The notes under the pieces: model-generated | Databases searched by the model: none | Told to the model about the DNA's origin: nothing | The model's input: only the letters and a program-made list of their open reading frames with translations | Shown here: positions 51,126 through 62,790 of the stretch, piece by piece | Layout of the letters: each line of letters starts with the position of its first letter | How positions within the stretch are numbered: the first letter of the stretch is position 1 | NCBI RefSeq assembly: GCF_037038585.1 | Contig: NC_092521.1 | Location: forward strand, 75,231,398 to 75,295,397 | Length of the DNA: 64,000 nucleotides | DNA from: Patagioenas fasciata | Taxonomy: Eukaryota; Chordata; Aves; Columbiformes; Columbidae | Reading direction: 5' to 3' | Translations under genes and position numbers: made by a program

Positions 51126-53584
51126 TAAAAAGAAACTATCAATTAAATAATCCACTCTCCCAGGCAACACAGAGAGCATTCTGAACATGACATTGGAAAT
51201 CCAGAATGCATGCCACTTTCTGGAACAACTTCAGAAAGACCAGAAAGGAGCTAGCATGACTGAACAGTGGTGTAAAAGAGACAAGCAAAAGCAAGGTCTA
51301 ACACAACTGTAGAAAAACTACTTATCACCAATTCATTATTTCTGTACCATTTCCAGCTTAGCACAGGGAGTATCAAGAAATTGTACCATGAATTCAATTC
51401 AGGGATTTTAAATTGGTCTAAAATTTAAGATAGGAATGCTGCAACTGAACTGGTAGAAAAACTCACAGAATAAAAGCTCATAAGATTAAAAGAAGGATGT
51501 AGTCCTGACATAATGAATTAAAAATGTGCCAGACTGTGATTAATGGATATAAGCGATGGAGTACAGCTGATCTGGATAATTCAGAATGAGGTTTCTGTCT
51601 CAATTGTGTTGATCTTAATTACTTTATATTTTCATTTAACTTGCTTTTGTGTTAATTTAATAGTGGCACAGGATATTAATGCTATTACAGCTAAAGTAGT
51701 CTCTTAATCGGCTGAATTAGATTATGGCCGTAATGTGAATTTTCACCCATGTGAGCATTTGAATTTCTATTCTGTGGAACTCTTAAAAGTAGATTTCAAA
51801 AATACACCTGTAGCTTTTCATATAACACATGACTATGTGCACATCCACAAGGAACTTCATTAATACTCCAAGACCACATTAGTTAACATTCTTGTCAGGA
51901 AATATTTCTACAGTAATTGTGTCCTTGGTTGTTTATATTGTAGTCTGCATGTTAAAAAAGGAATCAGTCAACCTTCTTTTCTTGTAAGTTTGTTAAGAGA
52001 GTATTTACTTTACATTTTCAAAGATCAAAATATGGACAGAGTAATGCAATCAGTCTGTTAAAGTAGCAAAGACTCTTGGGAAACCAGGAAGATCAAAACT
52101 TTTGAAATAAATAAGAATTAAATTCTGTATGTGTGGTAAAAACACGTTTTTATTTATTCTGATGAGATAACAGGTAATCAAGATAATGTGCATTCAAACT
52201 TCAGTAGTATATAGCATAGATTAATTTTCTATATGCTCATGTAATGAGACAGACAATCAGAAAAGCCTAAGAAATTAACCATGTGTTTTGATGCTGGGAA
52301 ATGCTGAATACATCCAGCTCCCACTTAAGTTTAGGATGGTTAGTCAGAGGTTCAAAACTTTTTTACTGTGGACAAGGGGATAACAACATTCAAATCGATA
52401 CAAGAAAAAAAGTAGTATAGCTTCATCTAATATAACACAACCTCAACTGTTAAAAATATGTGAACTGTTACGCATATGTTCAAAAATTATTGGAAATGGA
52501 TAAACCAGATAGTATCATTGCCCACTAAAATAAAAACAATTTTTTTTAAGAAAACCCTTGATATGCCTAAATATTTCTGACAGAAGCTTATGGTTGTTCA
52601 GCTCTAAATAGCATATAGTAACTTCTCTGAATATTATACATGATTCTACAATCAGTTACCCATCCTCTATTTACAGTTTTCAGCATTCAGAGATGAACAT
52701 AGTAATCCCAGATTATATTTCCCTTTTAATTATTCATTATTATAAGTGTCTTCATTTCGCTTTTTGAGAAAAAAATTATGAGTGTTACTAAGCTCAGGTA
52801 TTTTTTCTTCCTAAAACATAATTCTGTTATTTTTGAAGAATCAGAGTGCATGTAGACCCCTGTAAAAGGAGATGGGATATTGATTATTATGCAGTTCATT
52901 GCTTGAATAGAGTGCACTAAAAATTAATTTGGCTAATTGAAGATAGTGCTAAAAAGTAGTTAAATTACCCTAGGCCCCTTCCAAAACAATAAAAAAGCTC
53001 TAGTTATGTACTTGTTCAAATCCTGTCAGAGTTAAAACAAAACAGGTCAGCCAATACTACCAATACTCTATCTCATGACTAGAAAGGTTTTCTGAACTGC
53101 AATCTAAATTTCTCTTCTTTTAATTACATCTTCTTTGTCCTTCCTAATGCTTCTCTTTTTTTGTGTGTGTTATTGTGTTTCAGCTACTTGCAGAATAAAG
53201 TCATGGCTTTTAGATAAGATGTATGGGCTGTTACTGTTTTATTTTGTCATCTGTCTTTCCAGAAGTGTGATCATTTTCACTTTTCCACTTTCAAATCTCT
53301 CCAGGATGTCAACACTTGGTAACAAGAACAGGCAAACAAAATAGCACATAGAGAATTGTGTTGCTTAATAATCACTTAAATAGTGACTATTCTTTTCCTG
53401 CTGTGCGATGTAGTTCCTCTTCATGTGCCAAACAAATCTTGGCACAACCCACTGCATGCTTTCCAATTTGTTGTCATTCCTCAGCCTCTTACAGACTTTG
53501 TATTGCTAAAGAGAAAGGATACTTATGCAAAGTCAATTCAACCCTCTCTTCTTGTCGTTCTATTAAACAGTGTTGCATAAGATT
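51126..53584. other. AT-rich non-coding stretch, possible conserved element near 51.6-51.8 kb
   Basis: No gene or repeat recognised. The part at 51590-51780 has the look of a conserved non-coding element: 'gatcttaattactttat', 'gctattacagctaaagtag', 'gaattagattatggccgtaa'. Only a cross-species alignment would tell. Confidence 0.35.
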
Positions 53585-53587
53585 GCA

Positions 53588-53885
53588 CAAAAGTTTGGAT
53601 GGGAAGGGACCTCCAAGCAGAACTAACTTCAAAGATAAATTGGGTTGCTCAGCTTCTGCTGGTGAGTTGGGAATACACCCAAGGATGGAGCTGGTGTTAC
53701 CTCTCTGGACAATCTCATCCCAGGCTAAGCTGAACTCCCTCTGCAGATTTTCTTCCACGTGTCCAGACAAAATGCTCCCTGTTGCAGTTTGTGGTTGCTG
53801 GCCTTTCTGTGAGCCCTCTGAGAAGAGTCTAGCTCCATACTCCATGCCACTCCTTTATGTGGGCAACACTGCACAAAGACTCCCT
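53588..53885 (-). mobile_element. Diverged CR1 LINE 3' end (minus strand)
   Basis: On the + strand the order is 'tttggatgggaagggacctc', 'acccaaggatggagctggtg', 'acctctctggacaatctcat', 'gaactccctctgca', 'gttgcagtttgtggttgctg' and 'ctgagaagagtctagctcca'. This is the reverse-complement CR1 3' end and C-terminal ORF2 order, with clear drift. It explains the long open frames here on both strands (191 codons + and 118 codons -), which are shadows of the repeat. Confidence 0.8.
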
Positions 53886-54879
53886 CCTTCAGGGCTTCAG
53901 TTTAGAATAACTCTGCAATCATGTAAATTATAGAACAGTTTTTTACCTTTCAGACTGTTAGAAGAGCGCTCTGGTAACTGACTACGCAGAGGCATGCACT
54001 GAGAAAAAAACGTAGGAATGTAAGATATAGTTCAAATGTGGTTTGGTTTGGTTATGTATTTGGGAAAGTATATGAATAGTTGTCATTTGTGTTTCTTTAT
54101 AATATGTTCACCATTAAAATCAGCATGTACATATAGGAATCAGGAGACTACCACTTTAGCCACTTTACTTTTTGTAGTATTACCATGTATTGCAAACTGA
54201 TGTTGTTGTACGGCTTTGAAAGCTTCCTATCCTTTTTCTTTAGTTGTCACTACTTTCCCACTCCTCCAAGCCTTCTCTGTCTCATGAATATTTGGATATA
54301 CACCTTAAAATAAGATAGTTGAGTTGCTCTTTATCCCATGAATAAAGTAATGGCAAGTGAAATACTTTTTTAGAAAAAACTTTTTCTAGAAAAAAAACTT
54401 GTTCTAAAACACAGTGCTATCCTGATAGATTACCTTTCTTTCCATGAGAAGAAGCATCAGTGTTCTCCCCTCATGGAAGGAGAAAAACTCTGCTAACAAG
54501 AAACTGCAAATCAGGGCTGTCCTTTGTGAAAGACTGAATTTTTCCACACAAAACTGGTATCATCTCCAGACAAAAATCGTGTGACCCCGAGAGGACTACA
54601 GGAGCTGGCAGTATTTCTGCTTTTCCATTTGTACTTTGCATCACTTTGTTTACTGAGCCACTCCAAACAGACTTTGTTTATAGCTTGCCAATATGACCAA
54701 GCAAAGTTCTTACTAGATGTCTTACACACTACTGGGTATTGGTTGGAGTCTTGACAGTCTGTATCAAATGTTTATGTTGCTGTACACCAGTTCAGAAATG
54801 AAAGCTTAGGTGAGCAGACTCTATTGCTCTGAGCATTTTGTATATATAGCATACCAAACCAAACATTGCATTTAAGGAC
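53886..54879. other. AT-rich non-coding stretch
   Basis: No gene or repeat recognised. Confidence 0.4.
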
Positions 54880-55274
54880 TGTCATGGTTTAGCTCCAGCC
54901 AGCAACTGGGACCACACTTCTGCTCACTTCACTCCTCGCCTCCCCACTGGGATGGGGAGCAAACTTGCTGGGGAAGGAGTATGGAGGGGGGAACAAATGT
55001 AAAACTCTTGGGTTGGGTTAAAAGCAGTAAGCCATAGCAATAATAACAATAAAAGAATATACAAAGCAAGTGATACATAATGTGATCACTCACCACCTGG
55101 AAAATGATGTCCAGCCTGCTCCCAAGTAGCAATGCCTTCCCTTGGCCGGATTTCCCAGTTCATACCAAGCACGATGTCATATGGTGTGGAACATCCCTTT
55201 GGGCCACCTGTCCTGGCTGTGTCTCCTCCCACCTTCCTGTGAAAATTGACTCTATCCCAGCTGAACCCAAGACA
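54880..55274 (-). mobile_element. Solo LTR, internally deleted (minus strand)
   Basis: In its sense (minus) orientation it runs from TGTCTTGGGTTCAGCTGGGA to GGAGCTAAACCATGACA and shares the family's conserved 'gggaggagacacagcc' and 'acaccatatgacatcgtg' stretches. At 395 bases it is about 200-340 shorter than the other two copies, and no TATAAA is seen where they have one. The flanks (aggac / gtgac) agree at only three of five bases, so the target duplication has decayed or an end has shifted. Confidence 0.85.
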
Positions 55275-58200
55275 GTGACAAAATTGGTAAGAGGAATTTA
55301 TAGGGAACAGTGGTTCATGAAGGTGTATTGCAACTGACACTGCAGCAGAGGCAAAATACCTAAAATGATTCAGGTTTTTTTAGTACGCTTCACTTCGTGC
55401 GTTTCATCCAACAGGTCCTTAACTCCTTAGCACCACTTCTGGTAGAGCTCAGGGAAAAATAACCGTCTGCAGGGGTAACTTGGAAAGGACTCGTGGGGTG
55501 CCAAAATGTGAATAGCAGTTGTTTGTGGACAGCCACAGCGCCTCATTGTAATTTTTATTCACCATTCAGTCAGGTAGCGTCCTTTAAAAATTTTGTTTAA
55601 ATAGGTAACTCTCATTTGGGGACAGATTATAAGAGTGTTCTCTAAACATCTGCTGTCTGCTACTATCCTTATTGGCTCTTTATTTATAACATCAAGTACC
55701 ATCCTTCCTCTGTCTCCCAAAAGGGAAAATGGGCAAAGGAGAAAGAGTTTGAGGAGGAAAAAAAAAAAAAAACAACACTGAACCAAAGGAAAAAAAAAAA
55801 AAAAAGAAAAACAACCTATCATGAGGGATAGGAAATGAAAGCAAAGGAAGGAAGAGAAAGTCCAAAAAGTCAAGCTGGAGGGAGAGCAGGGGAGTCGAAC
55901 ACCCTTGTCCTAAAAATCTTTTATTCTCTTGAGTTGGTTTTAACATTGTTTATTGAGCTTGCCATCTGTTTGTAGACACTGACGAGTGCTTCTGCCAGCT
56001 CTGGGGCAACACTACTAAAGATATTTCTTCTTTGTTCCCACTAAATCGTAATGTTAATTGATCAAAGAGAAAGAGATAGTTGACTTCACAGATTCAAAGC
56101 ACTGTACAAACTCTAGTTAATACATTTTCAAAACATCTGCATGAATGGGTTAACTGTGCCTGCTTCTGAAACGAGAAGTGCTAATATTTTTCTAGGTTGC
56201 AGATAAAGTGAAAAGAGGCAGAGAGTCCATCATTCCCAGCAGGTGTTTTACCTGTTCAGAGCTCTACCGGTTGCATTCCACGTGCACACTCATTGTGCTT
56301 TCTCGGGACCAGTGCCCACTCATTATCCTGCTTTCAGTAGTTCTGGTGTCTTGCCCACACAGCCATTCTTCTGGCCCTCAGTCTCTTTCCGGATTGCCCC
56401 ATTCTCTTTAATGTTGATTTGTTGTGGCAGCTTTGGGGATGGATAGTATGATAGGTACAGCAATGGAGAGTAGAGTGATTGACTGTTCTGATTCACTGAG
56501 CTATCACAGCAGGAGATAAACATTTACCTAGTTCTGCTGTGCTACAAATAGGAACATGTTTCAGACAAGTGATTTCAGTAATTAAATCGAACTTCTTATC
56601 TCTCTAAAAACAATACCCAAAGGGTTTCCCCATGAAAAACCTAATAATGGTTTTACTACTTTCCTTCTGGCAGCAGCTTACTGTGTGTCGGTAATTCTTT
56701 TCTCTCACAATGTATTGCAAGACAGAAGAATTCACCAAATGCACGGGGATGATGTGCAGCGATGTCCCATAGACATGAAGAGTGTGAGGGTTCTTGGCAG
56801 TGCTATGGACAGCTGAGGAGAGTGTCCAGCTGAGCATTGGTGCAGTGTCGCTTTTGGGAGAATCTACATCTGCATCCAGAGATCTCTTTTTACCTAATAC
56901 AGAATCTCTACCTCTATGGACCTGTCAAGTGGGAGAATTTAATTACACTGAGATGAACTGCAATTATTAAGTTCTCTACTGGGGAGCAGGCTCAAATCCT
57001 GTCTGATTTAGGTAAATCTATGCATCACTCTAGAAGGCAGAGTCTGAAGTTACTTGTTTCCCCATTTCTTCTGCCAACACCTTCTAAACAGACTAATGTA
57101 TTCTGCTCATTGATACTAGCAATACTGAATTTGTTTAGGTATGTGTTGAAGTCTTCTTAAAAATTTTAAATTACTGTTTGCCTGGTCCTTTTTACTAAAG
57201 CTTCTATGACAGAAAATGGGTTTTTTTGTCAAGACAAAAATGATTCATGAAAAATACCGAGAGGAAAATTATAACCATTGTTGTTTTCGTTATCTTGTGC
57301 TGTTGTTTTTGTAATAGGAAAGTTCAAGAAATATTGAGGAGAGAGCTTCATTTTCCAACATAAAACATTTTATTCATAAAGTTAGAACTTTTCTCTCTGA
57401 TGGAAGATACAACATTTTTCTGCTTCCCATATGTATTTCTTTTATCTGTTGGATGCTTTCTCCTGGGCTTCTAAATTGTTTCATAGTTCAAAGGAAGGAG
57501 ACAGGCAATAAAGGTCCATTTCAATGGTAATAAAAATAGCATCTAATATGGAACAACATATTACAAGTCAAGACATCTGTTCACATTATTATGAGAGTCT
57601 CAGTCCAATTACATTCACTATAAATTATGGAAGAACAATTGCAATAAAAATGTGCACATAATTGTTTCTGAGCTTTAGGCTACATTGAAGATTAGGTTTT
57701 TGTGTATTCTGAATTCTGAAAGAATTTTCTGAGATATCACCATCCAGACTTACTGCAACAACATACAAGAGAAATAATATTCAAAAGCAGGTTAAACACG
57801 ACTTTGCCAATATATTTAAACCTTGTTTGGCAAAAATGTAGTAAATAAATCTAAATAAAACTGCCACATCACATTGTCCAAGATAGATATATGCCCTTCA
57901 CCTTCCCTGACATGTTTATAGATTACTTGCCTGTATGCTACAATTAAGCACATGAAGGAAAGGAGAGGAATCCTGCTCTCCGTTTTTTCTAACTGTTAGA
58001 ATTTCATATCTCACATGGTCTTTCTTGATTGTTGATAGGAAGCCACAAGCTGGACATGAAAGTCAAGCATTTTGCATCTTGATTTATGGCTGGGATAAAA
58101 TGACTGACATGAACCTGGAAGACACTTGAAGCCTCTATAAATAAAGCAACAAAATGGGAAGAGCAGTAGTTAAACTGCAAGATAGGACATAGGTGAGAAA

Positions 58201-58526
58201 CAGCAGCTCATGCTTTGGTTAACCCTAAGCACAGTACCTGGATTTCAGTGACATGCTTTCCAGGAATGCTACAAAAATTTCAGACTTTCTGTAAAGAGTT
58301 GAAGTCAGTCAGGGACTACAAACTCGGGTGTATTAGGGTAGGTTAGCTAGTATTGAGTTGAGTTTTTTTATCTCCAATATTTTATCAGCTTGAACTGGTT
58401 ATTTCCTTAATTCAGTGTTACAGCTACAGTGTTTTCCTTTTTCTCATGCAGTAATTAAAAAACTAAACTGATAAACCAAATCCACCTAGCTGATGTGAGA
58501 CTAAATGCTAAGATGAAAACAACTGT
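55275..58526. other. Non-coding stretch with A-runs, no gene recognised
   Basis: Two A-runs of about 16-17 lie at 55759-55806 with a purine-rich region after them. Nothing else is recognised. Frames on either strand reach 104 codons at most and are compositional. Confidence 0.4.
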
Positions 58527-58590
58527 TTATAAATAAATAAATAAATAAATGAATGAATGAATGAATAAATAAATAAATAAATAAATAAAA
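58527..58590 (+). repeat. Compound (AAAT)n(GAAT)n(AAAT)n microsatellite
   Basis: About 64 bases of tetranucleotide repeat. AAAT units flank a central block of four GAAT-type units, a sign that a point change was itself copied by slippage. Confidence 0.95.
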
Positions 58591-61275
58591 AGACATCACA
58601 AAAGTCATATCATTCTTCCAGTTTAGTACCAGAATCACCTACTTGGGTATGGCCTTCCGAACTAATCTTATTTTCTTCTCCTTTATATAACTTTGCTGAT
58701 GAAGAGCTAATGGTGAGACAGATATGAAGATGGAACTACTACAAGTATCCAGAGATATTTCATAAACATATCCATGGAATACGGTTGTTTGTCATAATGC
58801 TTATCTTCAACTATGGTGTCTACCTGAACTTTTTTCTTACCTTTTGTCTTGCCAAATTTTTCCACTTATTCCTTTTTAACCTGGAAAACCAAGCAATTTT
58901 AGTCCACCTTTCTATTGCTAAGATCTATTGTAGCAATCACTGCTTATCATTCGCAATGATTTGTTGTACTTTTTTCTTTTTTTGGCCTTACTTACTTTGG
59001 CCCTCTCTGGCTCTCTGCGTGTGCCATTCTTTCCAATGTGCTGATATCCTGTCTCTCAGAACTCATTAGCTTTCTCCTTGGCTACAGATCTAGTCTGATT
59101 TTCTTTACATGTCCTGGTCTCTGAGCTCCTGTTACAACATATTTGCCTTGGTGATGGGATATCACATTGGCCAGAACCGCTTGTTCCTTTCCTAAAATAA
59201 ACCTACCAAAAATTTCCAGAGACCTTTCTGTCGCAAAAGTTAGGTCTGGTTAAAACACAAAATAGAATTAGAAAATTTTGCCTGAAGTGAAATTTCAGCT
59301 TTTTTGGGTGAGATAATCCATTACAACTGTAAACAACTTTTGTAAACTACTCTCTGATTGTTCGGGTAAAGTTATGCCAGAAACTACAGCTGTAGCAAAC
59401 ACTGCACTGTGCCTCTGCGTCCCTAAGAAAACCTCATCTGCCAGACTTCTCCCATCACCCCCTGGCTCTGCCCACCCCAACTTGTGCCCCAGTACATTTC
59501 AGGTAGATATCCCTTCAGCCTGCCTGCCATCCTGCTTCAGCCTTTTCAACACCAGAGAAGCACCCACAGAGCAAACAGGGAGACGCAAGCCATCAGTATT
59601 GACCGCCACGGCCTGCTTTCCCTGACATTAAACACTCCCATGGGCAAGGACTGTATTTTTCTATAAGCTTGATGAAGGGCCTCAGGCATGTTATTCAGAG
59701 GAGACAATTTTACACCGAAAAGGTGGGAGAGGGCTGGCCAGCTGCTTCCAGGCTCCAGCCTCGGGGGGGCAGTGAGATTTGGCTGCTGCCCCTGCGCCAT
59801 GCCAGGGACTGTACTGATGGTTAGAGGTACAGATGACTACGGGCCAACGCTTGAGTGCGTGCATGGGCTCTGGTTTATTTGCAGATGACTCTTACAGTAG
59901 CAAGAGACTCATGCTGGTAATAACAATATAAAAAAATATATAATGGTCTCTTTAATTTGCAGCTCTGCCTACGCCAGGAAATTAAACAGCAGCAGAGCAC
60001 AGGCCTGAGTAAAAGCAAATGGCAGCAAAGCTCAGAGTGGATACATGCCTTGTGGAGAGTAACAAGCCTCTGTGGGACAAAGAAATGAAGGATATTGTAG
60101 CTGTCTATCTCTATCACAGGTAGACCTCAACAAATTTCCCCTGGAAGTTGTGTTTAATGATGTACACCACAGACAGGTTATTAGTAAGCAAATCACTGAG
60201 AAATCTGGGCTGCCTGCCCTAGGCCAGGAGTGCTCATATAGCTTGAGAGCAGGGCTGCAATCACACTTACCTGCTGATGTGGCCTGCAATGCAATCAGGG
60301 GCTTATCAGCCCCCCACTCTGACTGGCACCTGGCTGGAGTGCTGGTGGGGTGTAAACCTGGGCTGCTTTTTTTGTGGTGTCTTCCAGGGTTTCACCATGA
60401 AGTCAGAATACAGCATACACAGAGAGGAATTTGAAACTGCTGCAATCTCTGGATCGTGGAAGGGACCAGTACAGAAACTGGACTGGTGTGCTGGAAATGT
60501 GTGCAGAGGCTAGCTCAATGCTCACTGCTCCTTCAGGAAAACAAAACAAAACAATATATCAACAAACAAACAAACAAGGTCCAGGCATCTACAAAACTAC
60601 TTTTCTGGCTCAAAGCAAAAATGTCATGTCTTGAGAAAGATAGACCATTCTGACCAATTCTCACACAAGTTAATTCATGAAATGCCTTATGTGCGTGTCT
60701 GGATTATTACTTTTGGAAAGGTGTGACAGAAATATCTAGACTTTTTGTTTGATCTTGTTTTGTGGCTAGAGTCTTGTAAAAATAAGTGATAGGACCTCCT
60801 GGTGGAAACAGGAGATTGTTCCTTCCCTGGGCATGAACTGAGCTTTTAACATGGCTTGCAAAATGCAAGGTGCCTCTGTGCTCTCAGGCTGCACCTATGT
60901 CAATTTCAAAGGCCAGCTCATGCCTGTTCTGGGCAAAGGACTGTCAGAGTCTAGTCCAGAAAGCAAAGCACCCAGCTCTCCTTGGGTCTCAGGACCACAC
61001 CTCTGTTTCGCTTCAGTGGGAATACCTTATCTCATACTGGCATACTGTGCATCAACACCCATGCCCTTCTGAAACACCCCACAGTCCCAGGATGCCTGTG
61101 TCATGCAAACCCATGAGCACACAGGTTGCTATAAGGCATCATTACTGCCTGCTGCTACTGACAGACGATTGTATATCAGGCCCGTTATGGGGAGGTGTAC
61201 CACAGGGAGAGCCACGCTGGATGAGGGGTGTCTAGGTGCACTAGAAAGTGCATGCTGAATAGGTTTTTTTTATTG
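58591..61275. other. Non-coding stretch, GC-richer from 59.4 to 61.2 kb
   Basis: No gene is supported. Around 60360-60520 an intron-like pyrimidine run with 'cttccag' is followed by an ATG and a 40-codon open frame ending at 60513. It looks a little like a splice acceptor and exon but has no recognisable protein, so it is not called a gene. Confidence 0.35.
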
Positions 61276-61277
61276 AC

Positions 61278-61908
61278 TCATAGAATCACACAGCTGTTGA
61301 GGCTGGAAGGGATCCATGGAGGTCACCTAGTCCAGCTCCCCACACTCAGGCTGAATTCAGGCTGCTCAGGTTGCCCAGAGCCTTCCCCAGCCAGGTTTTG
61401 AACCCATCCAAGGATGCAGACTCTACGATCTCTCTGGGAAATCTGTTTGAGTGTGTTTGGCCATCTTCACAGAAGAAAAGCTTTTATCACATTTAAGTGG
61501 AATTTCATCTATTTCAATTTGTGCCCATTGTCTTTTATCTTGTTACTGGATGCCACTGAGAAAAGCAGGTCTTCTTTACTCCATCCCATCAGTACTTGTA
61601 CACACTGATAAGATCTTTCTAAGCCTTTTCTGTTCCATGCTGCACAGCCCCAGCTCTCTCAGCCTTTCCTCATGCTGTAGATGCTCCAGTCCCTCCATCA
61701 TCTTTGTGGTCTTGTGCTGGACTCTCTCCAGTAAGTCCATATCTTCTTTGTACTGGGGAGCCCAGCACTGGACACAGCAGTCCAGATGTGTCCTCCAGTG
61801 CTGAGTAGAGGGGAAGGATCACTTTCCTCGACCAGCTGGTGACACTACCCCTAATGCAGCCCAGCATGATGTTGGCCTTAGCAAGCCCCAGATCCTCCAC
61901 ATTGGGAC
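61278..61908 (-). mobile_element. CR1 LINE 3' end (minus strand)
   Basis: On the + strand it starts 'ctcatagaatcacacagc' and runs through 'ggctggaagggatccatg', 'cctagtccagctcccca', 'aacccatccaaggatgcaga', 'gcccagcactggacacagca' and 'cagcccagcatgatgttggc'. The minus-strand peptide KANIMLGCIRGSVTSWSRKV and VILPLYSALE is the C-terminal part of CR1 ORF2. About 630 bases are present, with several frameshifts. It is one of the longer CR1 pieces in the window after those at 7.1 and 44.9 kb. Confidence 0.93.
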
Positions 61909-62331
61909 AAATTTAAGCTCTCCTGAACTATAGGTATTCATCAAGCTTTCACTTTGTTTAATGTTTTGAAGGCAGAGGTTTATCCATTCTTAGCAATGTT
62001 CTTTCTGCAGCCCACTTTACTCATTGAAAATTCCTCACAAGTTCCACTTACCTTTAGGAAAAGTATTTTTCATATAAGGGCTGTAAACAGCATATGATGT
62101 GGTCATTTTCAGAGCAACATGCCCCACCTCCCAGGAAAACATTTTAGCTGACAGCTAAACTTACTTTACATTTTCAGCTCTCAATGATGGCAGTTGTAAA
62201 TCTGTATATTATTAATTATTGTGCCATACAAAGCAGTCAAAATATCAATTTGGTAAAAGCAGTCTTATAAAATATGTAGAATATGCAGATACTTTGGTTA
62301 TTACTAAGGAAGTCCCCTTCTCGTTAACAGT
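61909..62331. other. AT-rich non-coding stretch
   Basis: Nothing recognised. Confidence 0.4.
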
Positions 62332-62360
62332 TTATTATTATTATGATTATTATTATTATT
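62332..62360 (+). repeat. (TTA)n short microsatellite
   Basis: About 29 bases of TTA/ATT trinucleotide repeat interrupted by one 'gat'. Confidence 0.85.
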
Positions 62361-62683
62361 GTGATGGTAAAATTAACTTGTGCAATACTCTATTTTACTG
62401 TTGCACTTCTCTTGAGTATTCCTAATGATACAATCAGATGTGTGCAGTTTAGCCACTGAAACATTTTATATGACATATCTTACAGTGAGAAGTAGAATCA
62501 TGACAAATTTTTGAGGCATCGTGACCTGCAAAACATACTGTGCACATTCCATTCCTGAGTTACAGAAGCAAATTTAATAGTGTGTTAGCGCACAAAAGAC
62601 AAAAATAAAGGAAAGTGAAAACTGTGAAGAATCGAAAGATACCAGGAGACAAAACCCACTAAATGATTATTTCCTTTTTTGTT

Positions 62684-62790
62684 TGTTTAGGGGTTGGTTG
62701 GTTGGTTGGTTTGTTTGGGGGGGTGGGGTGGGTGTTTGTGGTTTTGTTTGTTTATGTCTGGTTTGTTGCTGTTGTTGTTTGCTTTGTCTA
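62684..62790 (+). repeat. G/T-rich tract with a G-quadruplex motif
   Basis: A run of 'ggtt' units (62690-62710) is followed by 'gggggggtggggtggg' (62717-62732), then more 'tttgtttg'. The second part has four runs of at least three G with one-base loops, the standard sequence rule for an intramolecular G-quadruplex on the + strand. Likely of simple-repeat origin. Confidence 0.85.

Noticed and set aside
53358..53933. Longest open frame in the window (191 codons, + strand), with a 118-codon frame opposite
   Set aside because: The overlapping stretch 53588-53885 follows the reverse-complement CR1 3' end, so the frames are by-products of repeat sequence. No domain is recognisable.
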